A program made the position numbers and the translations under genes. Shown one piece after another: positions 54,577 to 62,138 of a DNA stretch of 64,000 nucleotides (position 1 is the stretch's first letter; each line of letters begins with the position of its first letter). Location of the stretch: assembly GCA_024698145.1 (NCBI GenBank), contig JAILRO010000012.1:124001-188000 (forward strand), given 5' to 3'. This stretch comes from Lachnospiraceae bacterium (GTDB lineage: Bacteria; Bacillota; Clostridia; Lachnospirales; Lachnospiraceae). The notes beneath the pieces are model-generated. The model saw only the letters and a list, made by a program, of their open reading frames with translations, had not been told where the DNA came from and made no database searches.

Positions 54577-56139
54577 ATGGGTAATTCATTAATTTGGGTA
54601 CTTCTTGCATTTGCTGCATATATGCTTGTTATGATAGCAATCGGTGCAAGGTACGCAGGAAAAACGAAAAATTCAGAAGACTTCTTCCTTGGTGGAAGAC
54701 ATCTTAATGGATGGGTAGCCGCACTTTCGGCTCAGGCATCCGACATGAGCGGCTGGCTTCTTATGGGACTTCCGGGAAGTGTATATGCTTTCGGAACAGG
54801 ACAGGCATGGATAGCTGTTGGTCTTTTCATAGGAACAGTTTGTAACTGGTTGTTTGTTTCTTCAAGACTTAGAAGATACACAATCGTTGCTAACAACTCG
54901 CTTACGCTTCCTATGTATCTGGAAAACCGTTTCCATGATAAGAAGAGAGTGCTTTTGGTTATATCTTCAGTGGTTATAATCATTTTCTTCCTTGTATATA
55001 CAGCATCTTCACTTACTGCAGGCGGTAAGTTGTTTGCATCTGTATTTGGTATGGAATATAAGCTTGCTCTTACGATTGGTGCACTTGTCATTCTTATATA
55101 TACATTCCTTGGTGGATTCATGGCAGTTTGTACCACTGACTTTATCCAGGGAACTTTGATGCTTATCGGTGTTTTACTTGTTCCGATTATTGCGTATTTT
55201 ATTGTAGGTTCAGGCAATGTTGTTGATATTATCGGACAGAGTGGTGTTGCAGGAGGAGCAAGTTCTTTCCTTAATGTAATGCATGATTCCGGAGAACCTG
55301 TATCGGCAACATATATTATTTCCCAGCTTGCATGGGGACTTGGATATTGCGGAATGCCTCATATCCTTGTTCGTTTTATGGCTGTATCAAGTGACAAGGA
55401 ACTTAACAAGTCAAAGGTTATAGCAATTGTATGGGTTGCACTTTCACTTGCTTTTGCTGTATTTATCGGTATTGTAGGACGTGCTTATCTTTTCCCTGAA
55501 ATACTTGGACAGGGTAAGTTTGAAGCAATATCTTCAGAGAATATATTTATTGAAATGATCAAGCAGATTTTTGTAAGTGATTTCCATCTTGAGTTTATCG
55601 GTGGATTATTCCTTTGCGGAATACTTGCAGCAATCATGTCAACAGCTGATTCGCAGCTTCTTGTTACATCATCAGCTGTAGCAGAAGATATCTTTAAAGG
55701 AATCATTAAGAAAGATGCGAGTGATAAGACAGTACTTAATGTTAGCCGTGCAACGGTTGTTGTAATAGCAGTTGTTGCGTATGTTATAGCTCTTAATCCT
55801 GATAGTTCAGTAATGGGACTTGTATCAAATGCATGGGCAGGTTTTGGTGCTGCATTTGGTCCGACAGTATTGTTATCCCTCTATTGGAAGAGAATCAATC
55901 TTCCCGGTGCAGTGTCAGGTATCGTATCGGGTGCGGCAACTGTAATAGTATGGGATTACATACCGCTTGTTCAAAAAGATTCAGAGATGGTTACTCTTGG
56001 ATCGGCAACCGGATTATATTCACTTGCAATCGGATTTTTGATAAGTCTTGTTTGTGTAATTGCATTTTCATTAGTTACAAAGACTCCTTCAGAGGAAATA
56101 CTTAAAGAGTTTGACCAGATTAGTAATAAGAATATCTAA
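54577..56139 (+). CDS. putP: Sodium/proline-type symporter (SSS family)
   Basis: Na-driven solute uptake, probably proline. 520 residues with about 13 membrane helices. Family features: TKNSEDFFLGGRHLNGWVAA (loop after the first helix), SAQASDMSGWLLMGLPG (substrate and Na site region), GGFMAVCTTDFIQGTLM and ILAAIMSTADSQLLVTSSAV. The start is ATG 54577 after AAGGAGA; a longer frame begins upstream in the promoter. Substrate specificity is inferred from family resemblance only. Confidence 0.9.
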   Translation: MGNSLIWVLLAFAAYMLVMIAIGARYAGKTKNSEDFFLGGRHLNGWVAALSAQASDMSGWLLMGLPGSVYAFGTGQAWIAVGLFIGTVCNWLFVSSRLRRYTIVANNSLTLPMYLENRFHDKKRVLLVISSVVIIIFFLVYTASSLTAGGKLFASVFGMEYKLALTIGALVILIYTFLGGFMAVCTTDFIQGTLMLIGVLLVPIIAYFIVGSGNVVDIIGQSGVAGGASSFLNVMHDSGEPVSATYIISQLAWGLGYCGMPHILVRFMAVSSDKELNKSKVIAIVWVALSLAFAVFIGIVGRAYLFPEILGQGKFEAISSENIFIEMIKQIFVSDFHLEFIGGLFLCGILAAIMSTADSQLLVTSSAVAEDIFKGIIKKDASDKTVLNVSRATVVVIAVVAYVIALNPDSSVMGLVSNAWAGFGAAFGPTVLLSLYWKRINLPGAVSGIVSGAATVIVWDYIPLVQKDSEMVTLGSATGLYSLAIGFLISLVCVIAFSLVTKTPSEEILKEFDQISNKNI

Positions 56140-56146
56140 AGTAAAA

Positions 56147-56176
56147 AAGAGACCGGGGTGTGGAACCGGTCTCTTT
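56147..56176 (+). terminator. Intrinsic terminator after putP
   Basis: 10-bp stem AAGAGACCGG / CCGGTCTCTT with a nine-base loop and a T-rich end. The rest of the 176-bp gap to rlmH is A/T-rich with no clear site. Confidence 0.85.
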
Positions 56177-56315
56177 CTCGTATTAATATAAGGGAGAATT
56201 AATGAAAAAATTATGAAAAGGTTTCTATGTTTTTAATATAAACTATAAATATGAACAAATTATGACATTGAAGCAAACAAATTGAAAACAATTACGTATT
56301 TTGAGGGCTTAAAGC

Positions 56316-56777
56316 ATGAATTTTAGGATAATTTGCGTTGGGAAAGTCAAAGAAAGTTTCTATCGTGAACTGATAAAAGAGAAGAGTTGTATGTTGCAAA
56401 AGATGGGACATACTCTTGAAATTATAGAACTTCCCGATATAAAAATACCGGAGAAAATGAGTGAAGCGGCAACGGAATCATTTCTTGAAAAGGAGTGTGA
56501 ACCGATGCTTTCAAAAATCACAAATCGTGATTACGTAATTGCACTTTGTGTTGAGGGAAAAGAGATTCCCCCAAAAGAGCATTGCATGCACATAAAGAAA
56601 GCAATGGATATTAACATGAATTCGGTAACATATATTATTGGTGGTTCGCTTGGGATTGCGCAAAAGATTAAAGATATGGCCAAGTTGAAACTCAGTTTTT
56701 CAAAGATGACATTTCCACACCAGATAATGCGATTGGTTCTTGTTGAGGCATTATGCGATACGGTTAACTACTTGTGA
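56316..56777 (+). CDS. rlmH: RlmH-family SPOUT methyltransferase with intact SAM knot but altered C-terminal tail
   Basis: 153 residues. RlmH methylates N3 of pseudouridine 1915 in 23S rRNA. Both SAM-loop motifs are canonical: IIGGSLGI (107-114) and LSFSKMTFPHQIMR (126-139). The C-terminus is not: where relatives end EQ-YRAFKI--GE-YHK, this protein ends VEALCDTVNYL, losing the Tyr-Arg and Tyr-His-Lys residues and about seven positions. The EYxKRL helix near residue 20 is also changed (EKSCML). The last ten bases overlap the 3' end of the convergent RlmH-like gene. ATG 56316; weak ribosome binding site GAGGGC. Confidence 0.9.
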   Translation: MNFRIICVGKVKESFYRELIKEKSCMLQKMGHTLEIIELPDIKIPEKMSEAATESFLEKECEPMLSKITNRDYVIALCVEGKEIPPKEHCMHIKKAMDINMNSVTYIIGGSLGIAQKIKDMAKLKLSFSKMTFPHQIMRLVLVEALCDTVNYL

Positions 56778-57190
56778 TATGTTTTGCCCTGAATTATTGT
56801 ATATGCGCGGTATATCTGCTCTAATGTGAGAATAAGCGTAGTCTCGTTTGATAAGTTTGTGTTGATTATAGAAAGTGGTTTGATTTTATCTGTAGTTAAT
56901 TTCTTAATATCTTCCGGGTCATATCCGACAGCAACATATACGGTGGAAATACCATTTAATTGAATATCGCTTATGTATGTTGACAGCTCTTCTGAAGATA
57001 ATGTAGAAGGGCCGTTATTGATAGCAAGCAGAAGGCAGCCTTCCTTATCAAGATTGATATTGGGAAGTTTGTCTTTTTTGTTTTTAACCGTAACTTTGCA
57101 GTAAGCGGACAGACGTTTGATAAACTCATCGGCTGCAAGTTTACTGTTTTTTGATATGGACTTTGTATTGCAGTATATCTCGTATTTCAT
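56768..57190 (-). CDS. RlmH paralogue with intact catalytic tail but lost SAM knot
   Basis: 140 residues, ATG at 57190 preceded by AAAGGAG. The C-terminus is canonical RlmH: LEQIYRAYTIIQGKTYHK (123-140). DEFIKRLSAYCK (21-32) matches the EYxKRLxxYxK helix and LSSEEL (64-69) matches the family centre. The SAM loops are gone: the GG-xG-L loop reads AVGYDPEDI (87-95) and the SKMTFPHQ loop reads INTNLSNET (109-117). Alone it should not bind SAM. It appears to be transcribed behind tRNA-Arg, 25 bases downstream, and its 3' end overlaps rlmH. Not a pseudogene by appearance: no frameshift, good ribosome binding site, conserved tail. Confidence 0.82.
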   Translation of the reverse strand: MKYEIYCNTKSISKNSKLAADEFIKRLSAYCKVTVKNKKDKLPNINLDKEGCLLLAINNGPSTLSSEELSTYISDIQLNGISTVYVAVGYDPEDIKKLTTDKIKPLSIINTNLSNETTLILTLEQIYRAYTIIQGKTYHK

Positions 57191-57215
57191 ACTAAACTCC
57201 TTTGTAAATAAAAAG

Positions 57216-57287
57216 TGCACCAGAGAGGAATCGAACCTCCGCACCCGGCTCCGGAGGCCGGTGCTCTATCCACTGAGCTACTGGTGC
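57216..57287 (-). tRNA. tRNA-Arg (anticodon CCG)
   Basis: A 72-base cloverleaf on the minus strand: acceptor stem GCACCAG / CTGGTGC, D stem GCTC/GAGC, anticodon stem CCGGC/GCCGG around loop CTCCGGA (anticodon CCG), T arm GGAGG-TTCGATT-CCTCT, discriminator A. The 3' CCA is not encoded. The RlmH-like gene starts 25 bases downstream on the same strand. Confidence 0.96.
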
Positions 57288-57301
57288 AAATCACAAGTAG
57301 T

Positions 57302-57330
57302 ATAATACTACAAGATATTTTAATTGGCAA
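57302..57330 (-). promoter_or_regulatory. Promoter of the tRNA-Arg / rlmH-like unit
   Basis: Minus strand TTGCCA (57325-57330), 17-bp spacer, TATTAT (57302-57307), about 15 bp upstream of the tRNA 5' end. The -10 is within the palindrome GTAGTAT-A-ATACTAC. Confidence 0.7.
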
Positions 57331-57349
57331 ATATTTTTGATATCCTGTG

Positions 57350-57378
57350 TTGCATTTTAAGGTGTCTTTTGTTAGAAT
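57350..57378 (+). promoter_or_regulatory. Sigma-A-type promoter for the following membrane-protein gene
   Basis: TTGCAT (57350-57355), 17-bp spacer, TAGAAT (57373-57378); divergent from the tRNA-Arg promoter. Confidence 0.55.
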
Positions 57379-57416
57379 AGTATGGCAAAAGTTCTATGTA
57401 GACGGAGAGCGATATT

Positions 57417-58331
57417 ATGGATAAGAATGTTTTCGATAAAATGTCAGATTCATATGAATCTTTTCATTTCAAAGATACGGAACTTCATATGGGTAATGAC
57501 ACATTATATATAAGTCCGAAGCTTAAGCTTATTCTTGGATGGAGTTTGTTTGTTCTTTGCTGTGTGCTCGTATATGCGATAATGGGCAATCCTTTTACCA
57601 GTATGGGTGTCAAAGAAAAAACTGAAGACCTCAAACAGGAAGTGCTCAAGTCTGATGTTGATATGGATGAAACTCACGAAACGATACTTCCTTACGAGAA
57701 GAATCAGGATGAGGATCTCAATGCATTTATAATGGATTATTTTGCTGCAATTACAGCGTGTGATAATCAGAAACTTCAGGATATGGTTACGGATGCGTCT
57801 CCTTACAGCAGCGATGAGCTTCTTAAGAAGAAAGCAGAGTTCATAACGGCATATGACAATATTACTGTATATACCAAGGACGGCCCGGAAGAGGGTAGTT
57901 ATGTTGCATTTGTTGTTTCTAATCTGACAATCAAGGATGTTAATTCATCTCCGTATGATATAGTAGTGCTCTATATTGTAAATGGTGCTCAGGGCTTTAA
58001 GATAATGAATAGTGCTTTGCCGGAAGAGACACAGGAATATATTGCCAAAGTCAAGGGAGATAAGGATATACAGAAAGTATTCCAGTCAGTTGAGAAGCAG
58101 AACAAGAAACTTGTAGAAAAAGATACAACTCTTAAAGATTTCTATGAAATTATCAGCAGAAGGAACGTGGAAGTTAATTCGGGTGCAGATGTTAATCAAA
58201 CAGCTACAACCGAAAGCAAAGCTGATGATACAGATAACAATGAACCTGAAAACAACGAAACTGAGAATAACGAAGCAGATAACAACGAGAATAACGGGAC
58301 AGATAATAACGAAGAACCACCGGCAGAGTAG
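57417..58331 (+). CDS. Single-pass membrane protein, unknown function, N/E-rich tail
   Basis: 304 residues, not recognised. A ~38-residue N-terminal segment, one membrane helix (LILGWSLFVLCCVLVYAIMG, about 39-58), then an extracytoplasmic part. Residues about 100-215 (DLNAFIMDYFAAITACDNQK, then YDIVVLYIVNGAQGFKIM) have the length and pattern of an NTF2-like domain as found in other clostridial membrane-anchored proteins. The last ~50 residues are Asn/Glu/Asp-rich repeats of NNE. ATG 57417 follows CGGAGAG. A terminator arm lies in the last codons. No neighbour suggests a role. Confidence 0.75.
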   Translation: MDKNVFDKMSDSYESFHFKDTELHMGNDTLYISPKLKLILGWSLFVLCCVLVYAIMGNPFTSMGVKEKTEDLKQEVLKSDVDMDETHETILPYEKNQDEDLNAFIMDYFAAITACDNQKLQDMVTDASPYSSDELLKKKAEFITAYDNITVYTKDGPEEGSYVAFVVSNLTIKDVNSSPYDIVVLYIVNGAQGFKIMNSALPEETQEYIAKVKGDKDIQKVFQSVEKQNKKLVEKDTTLKDFYEIISRRNVEVNSGADVNQTATTESKADDTDNNEPENNETENNEADNNENNGTDNNEEPPAE

Positions 58332-58354
58332 CCGATGGTTCTTCGTTATTTTGT
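58306..58354 (+). terminator. Intrinsic terminator, membrane-protein gene / lrp junction
   Basis: Perfect stem ATAACGAAGAACCA / TGGTTCTTCGTTAT followed by TTTTG. The left arm is within the last codons of the upstream gene and the right arm reaches the stop codon of the convergent lrp-like gene. Confidence 0.82.
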
Positions 58355-58795
58355 ATCCTCTTCGTTAATACTTACGCCACGAGGTTTGACGGGCGTTGAG
58401 AAAACGATTTGCGTTTCGGTTTTTCCGTATTTTTGAAGCTGTCCTATGAAGGTATCAAGTTCCATAGTGCTTGCAAAAGCAACCTTGATTAACATTGAGT
58501 ATGCTCCTGTAACGCAGTTACATTCAAGAACGTTAGGGCATTTCTCAAGGAAAGGATAGAACTTGGGTTTTTGTTTCGGTTCAAGCGACATATTGATAAA
58601 TGCCGTTACATGATAGCCAAGGCTTATGGGATCTACCACAGCCTGATAACCGGTGATGTATCCATCTTTTTCCAATCGTTCTATTCTTGCCGATACGGCA
58701 GGTGAAGAAAGAAATACCTTTCCTGCTATGTATTTTAACGGATGTCTGGCGTTTTCCTGAAGAAGTCTTAATATCTTTCTATCTATTGCGTCCAT
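58346..58795 (-). CDS. Lrp/AsnC-family transcription regulator
   Basis: 149 residues: an N-terminal helix-turn-helix (MDAIDRKILRLLQENARHPL, then SSPAVSARIERLEKDGYI) and a C-terminal RAM (ligand-binding) domain (YHVTAFINMSLEPK, VLECNCVTGAYSMLIKVAF). Family members sense amino acids and act as octamers or dimers. ATG at 58795 with TAGGAAGTG upstream. Its own promoter and a terminator-like leader hairpin precede it. Regulated genes are not evident. Confidence 0.93.
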   Translation of the reverse strand: MDAIDRKILRLLQENARHPLKYIAGKVFLSSPAVSARIERLEKDGYITGYQAVVDPISLGYHVTAFINMSLEPKQKPKFYPFLEKCPNVLECNCVTGAYSMLIKVAFASTMELDTFIGQLQKYGKTETQIVFSTPVKPRGVSINEEDTK

Positions 58796-58824
58796 AATAT
58801 CACTTCCTAACCTTTTAATAATAT

Positions 58825-58866
58825 AAAAAAAGTGAGCTGTCCCATTTAATAAAAGAACACCTCACT
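58825..58866 (-). terminator. Terminator-like hairpin in the lrp leader
   Basis: On the minus strand AGTGAGGTGT pairs with ACAGCTCACT (one C-C/G-G type mismatch), followed by a run of T. It lies between the lrp promoter and start codon, beginning only a few bases after the predicted transcription start. Confidence 0.65.
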
Positions 58867-58878
58867 GCATTCGAACAT

Positions 58879-58907
58879 ATTATAACGTAGGTTTTTGATA
58901 ATTTCAA
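58879..58907 (-). promoter_or_regulatory. Promoter of the lrp-like gene
   Basis: Minus strand TTGAAA (58902-58907), 17-bp spacer and consensus TATAAT (58879-58884). Predicted start near 58872, giving a leader of about 77 bases. Confidence 0.75.
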
Positions 58908-58952
58908 GAGAAAAATGAATTGTTGTGTGAAAACAAACAATAATATAAATAT

Positions 58953-58981
58953 TTGAAAATATTTTCTTCGCGTGGTATTAT
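58953..58981 (+). promoter_or_regulatory. Promoter of the pseudouridine synthase gene
   Basis: TTGAAA (58953-58958), 17-bp spacer, TATTAT (58976-58981); divergent from the lrp promoter. Confidence 0.68.
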
Positions 58982-59028
58982 ATCAAAAGCGCGTTTGAGG
59001 GGACACAATAACTTAAGAGGAATATTAT

Positions 59029-59778
59029 ATGAGTGAACAAATACGTTTGAATAAATACATAGCTTCATCGGGCTTTTGCTCAAGACGTAAAGCGGACGAG
59101 TATATCGAGCAGGGAAAAGTGTCGGTCAATGGCAAACCTGCCGATATGGGAATGCGAGTAAGTGATGATGATGAGGTTAAGGTTAATAATAAAATCATTA
59201 AGCATAATCTGCCTTTTAAGCTGGTAGCATTTAATAAGCCCAAGGGATATGCCTGCACCATGCATAACGGTGATGAGTCCGGCATATTTAAGAACTTTAA
59301 GTTAGATAGTGACCTTAAGTATATAGGAAGACTGGATAAAGATTCGGAAGGACTTTTACTGCTTACCAATGATGGGGATTTGTGTAACGAGATTTCCAAG
59401 GCAAGAAATGAGCACGAAAAGGAATATGTCGTGACAGTCAACCGAACGATAACAGATGATTTCTTGAAGGGTATGACAGAAGGTGTCAAGATTCATGACT
59501 CTAACAAAGATGTCTGGGTTGTGACTAAAAGATGTAAGGTCAAAAAGAGAAATGATAAGTCGTTCTCTATCATTTTGACACAGGGCTATAACCGACAGAT
59601 TCGTAAGATGTGTGAAGCATTTGAATACAAAGTTGTAAAACTTAGAAGAATAAGAGTTATCAATATTGAAATCGGTGAAATGAAGCCGGGACAGATTAGA
59701 AATGTAAGTGCGGAAGAACTTGACGAACTTAAGAAAAGAATTGCTCGGGACAAAGCAGGAGAATCTGACAAGAATTGA
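59029..59778 (+). CDS. RluB/RluE/RluF-family rRNA pseudouridine synthase
   Basis: 249 residues: an S4 domain (IRLNKYIASSGFCSRRKADEYI) and a RsuA/RluB-type catalytic domain with GRLDKDSEGLLLLTNDG carrying the catalytic Asp, and GYNRQIRKMCEAFEYKVVKL at the end. Closest by eye to RluF-type enzymes that modify 23S rRNA near the peptidyl-transferase centre. ATG 59029 follows AGAGGA. Followed by ligA. Confidence 0.92.
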   Translation: MSEQIRLNKYIASSGFCSRRKADEYIEQGKVSVNGKPADMGMRVSDDDEVKVNNKIIKHNLPFKLVAFNKPKGYACTMHNGDESGIFKNFKLDSDLKYIGRLDKDSEGLLLLTNDGDLCNEISKARNEHEKEYVVTVNRTITDDFLKGMTEGVKIHDSNKDVWVVTKRCKVKKRNDKSFSIILTQGYNRQIRKMCEAFEYKVVKLRRIRVINIEIGEMKPGQIRNVSAEELDELKKRIARDKAGESDKN

Positions 59779-59797
59779 TGATTGTGGGGATTTGATT

Positions 59798-61771
59798 ATG
59801 GATAAGGAAAAGAGACTCAAAGAGCTTGTGGCGCTTCTTAATGAAGCTTCAGAAGCGTATTATCAGAAAGACACAGAGATAATGTCTAATCTTGAGTATG
59901 ACAAGTTGTATGACGAACTTGTAGCGCTTGAAGCGGAGACAGGAATTACTTTGGCTAACAGTCCGACGGTTAATGTCGGATATGAAGTTTTGAGCGAACT
60001 TCCCAAACAGGCTCACCCGTCACCGATGCTTTCGCTTGACAAGACGAAAGAGGTTGATGCGCTTAAGAGTTGGCTGGGCTCACATGAGGGCGTTTTGTCC
60101 TGGAAACTTGATGGTCTTACGGTAGTGCTTACCTATGAGAACGGTGAACTTATGAATGCGGTAACACGTGGTAATGGTGAGATTGGTGAGGTTATAACCA
60201 ATAACGCGAAAACATTCGAGAATCTTCCGCGAAGAATACCTTATAAAGATAGGCTTGTAATTCGCGGAGAAGCGGTTATCAAATATTCGGATTTTAACAG
60301 AATGAATGATGAGATAGCACAGTCAGAGGAGAAGTATAAGAATCCTCGTAATTTGTGTTCGGGTTCGGTAAGACAGCTTAATAATGAGATTACTGCAAAA
60401 CGACACGTTAATTTCTTTGCGTTTTCTATGGTTGCGGATGTGTTAAATGATGCCGAGACAGAACGTATGGGTTTTGATAATACGGTAGTTAGTCGTTTTG
60501 ACTGGCTTTCAAAACAGGGATTTGATGTGGTCGAACATTATACTGTTGACGCTGATACGCTTGCGGATAGAGTGGCATTTTTTGCGGAGAAGATTACCGA
60601 TCATGATGTTCCGTCAGACGGTCTTGTGCTTTCATATAACGATATAGCATACGGAAAGAGTCTTGGAACAACGGCCAAGTTCCCACGTGATTCGATAGCC
60701 TTTAAATGGGCAGATGAACTGGCGGAAACAACACTTCTTGACGTTGAGTGGTCACCGTCAAGAACCGGACTTATTAATCCGGTAGCAATATTTTCGCCGG
60801 TTGAGTTAGAAGGAACTACAGTAAGTCGTGCAAGTCTTCATAATGTTAGTATTCTGCGTGCGCTTCGTCTTGGTTTGAATGATAAGATAACTGTATATAA
60901 AGCCAATATGATAATACCTCAGGTTGCGGAGAATCTTACAGGTAGTGATAATCTGGTAATACCTGATAAGTGTCCAGCATGCGAGGGAGATACAACTTTA
61001 AAGGACGAGAATGGTGTTCAGGTGCTGTTTTGTTCAAATCCTGATTGTCCGGCCAAGCAGATAAAGGGATTTGCGCATTTTGTTTCGAGAAATGCAATGA
61101 ATATCGACGGTATGTCAGAGGCAACACTTGAAAAGTTTATAGATGTCGGTATAATAAGAAGTCTTCCGGACTTGTTCCGACTTGACAGACATAAGGATAT
61201 GATTGTTAACATGGAAGGTTTTGGTCAGAAATCATATGACAATCTTATTGCTTCTGTCAATACAGCAAGAACGGTATCTATGGCAAAATTTATATACAGC
61301 CTCGGTATAGCCGGAATAGGACTTGCCAATGCCAAGGTTATAGTGGCTCATTTTGATGGGGATTTCGATAAAATAATAAACGCCGATGTAGAAGAACTTA
61401 CCGGAATTGATGGTATAGGTGAAGTGTTGGCGCGTGCGTTTTTTGATTTCTTCCATAATGAAGAAAAATGTATGCTTGTTAATGAGCTTCTTGCAGAGAT
61501 TACATTTGAAAAAGAAGCTGAACGTGGCGAGCAGACACTTAAAGGCAAAGTATTTGTTGTGACAGGAAGCGTTGAACATTTTGCCAATCGAGACGAACTA
61601 AAAGAGTATATTGAAAAACTTGGCGGTAAGGTTACCGGTTCGGTTTCTGCCAAGACGAATTACCTTATCAACAATGACGTAACATCTAATTCGTCAAAGA
61701 ATAAGAAAGCGCGAGAACTTAATATACCTATTTTATCAGAGGAAGATTTTATAAAACTTTCAAAAGGGTGA
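59798..61771 (+). CDS. ligA: NAD-dependent DNA ligase, divergent nucleotidyltransferase domain
   Basis: 657 residues with all LigA domains: Ia (YYQKDTEIMSNLEYDKLYDE), adenylation with the nucleophile Lys in SWKLDGLTVVL, RGEAVI, NPRNLCSGSVRQLN; OB-fold (GLINPVAIFSPVELEGTTVS), zinc finger (CPACEG then CSNPDCPAKQ), helix-hairpin-helix, and BRCT (GKVFVVTGSVEHF). Relative to the E. coli enzyme, Glu before the nucleophile is Ser (E-L-K becomes S-W-K) and the motif IV Lys is Ser (DGVVIK becomes DGLVLS). The start is ATG 59798; the longer frame overlaps the previous gene. Confidence 0.9.
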   Translation: MDKEKRLKELVALLNEASEAYYQKDTEIMSNLEYDKLYDELVALEAETGITLANSPTVNVGYEVLSELPKQAHPSPMLSLDKTKEVDALKSWLGSHEGVLSWKLDGLTVVLTYENGELMNAVTRGNGEIGEVITNNAKTFENLPRRIPYKDRLVIRGEAVIKYSDFNRMNDEIAQSEEKYKNPRNLCSGSVRQLNNEITAKRHVNFFAFSMVADVLNDAETERMGFDNTVVSRFDWLSKQGFDVVEHYTVDADTLADRVAFFAEKITDHDVPSDGLVLSYNDIAYGKSLGTTAKFPRDSIAFKWADELAETTLLDVEWSPSRTGLINPVAIFSPVELEGTTVSRASLHNVSILRALRLGLNDKITVYKANMIIPQVAENLTGSDNLVIPDKCPACEGDTTLKDENGVQVLFCSNPDCPAKQIKGFAHFVSRNAMNIDGMSEATLEKFIDVGIIRSLPDLFRLDRHKDMIVNMEGFGQKSYDNLIASVNTARTVSMAKFIYSLGIAGIGLANAKVIVAHFDGDFDKIINADVEELTGIDGIGEVLARAFFDFFHNEEKCMLVNELLAEITFEKEAERGEQTLKGKVFVVTGSVEHFANRDELKEYIEKLGGKVTGSVSAKTNYLINNDVTSNSSKNKKARELNIPILSEEDFIKLSKG

Positions 61772-61775
61772 TATC

Positions 61776-62090
61776 ATGAGATTTTTAACAGGCGACAATC
61801 GATACAGAAAACTTATATCCGTTGCGGTTTGCGTAATGGTCTTGTTTGCGTTGCTTATGGCGTATTTTTTTGTGGCGACAGAGCTTCATCATGATTGTTG
61901 CGGTGAGGATTGTCCGATATGTGCGACGATAGATATTTGCGTTAACACAATCAAGCAGTTGGGTAATGCGGTAGGAGCAATTGTATTTGTACTGTTTGTT
62001 TCTGCTGTTACACATAATTTGCATAAGTTGTATGTATATCATGTGATACCACATACACTCGTAAGCAGAAAGGTAAGACTAAACCCATGA
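61776..62090 (+). CDS. Small membrane protein with HHDCCGEDCPIC motif
   Basis: 104 residues, family not recognised. Two membrane helices (VAVCVMVLFALLMAYFFV, about 16-33, and AVGAIVFVLFVSAVTHNL, about 65-82) enclose an extracytoplasmic loop with His38-His39-Asp-Cys41-Cys42 and Cys46, Cys49, Cys55. The clustered His and Cys ligands suggest metal binding. It lies four bases after ligA and 48 bases before a metal-binding lipoprotein gene. Small proteins of this layout next to zinc-uptake genes are seen in clostridia; function is inferred from context only. Confidence 0.7.
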   Translation: MRFLTGDNRYRKLISVAVCVMVLFALLMAYFFVATELHHDCCGEDCPICATIDICVNTIKQLGNAVGAIVFVLFVSAVTHNLHKLYVYHVIPHTLVSRKVRLNP

Positions 62091-62138
62091 AACCAACACG
62101 TTATTAGATGTTTTTTTAGATAGTGGAGGTTTAGATAA

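Noticed and set aside
56768-57190. Second RlmH-like gene as a decayed pseudogene
   Set aside because: Continuous frame, perfect ribosome binding site, own promoter via tRNA-Arg and strictly kept catalytic tail argue for selection.
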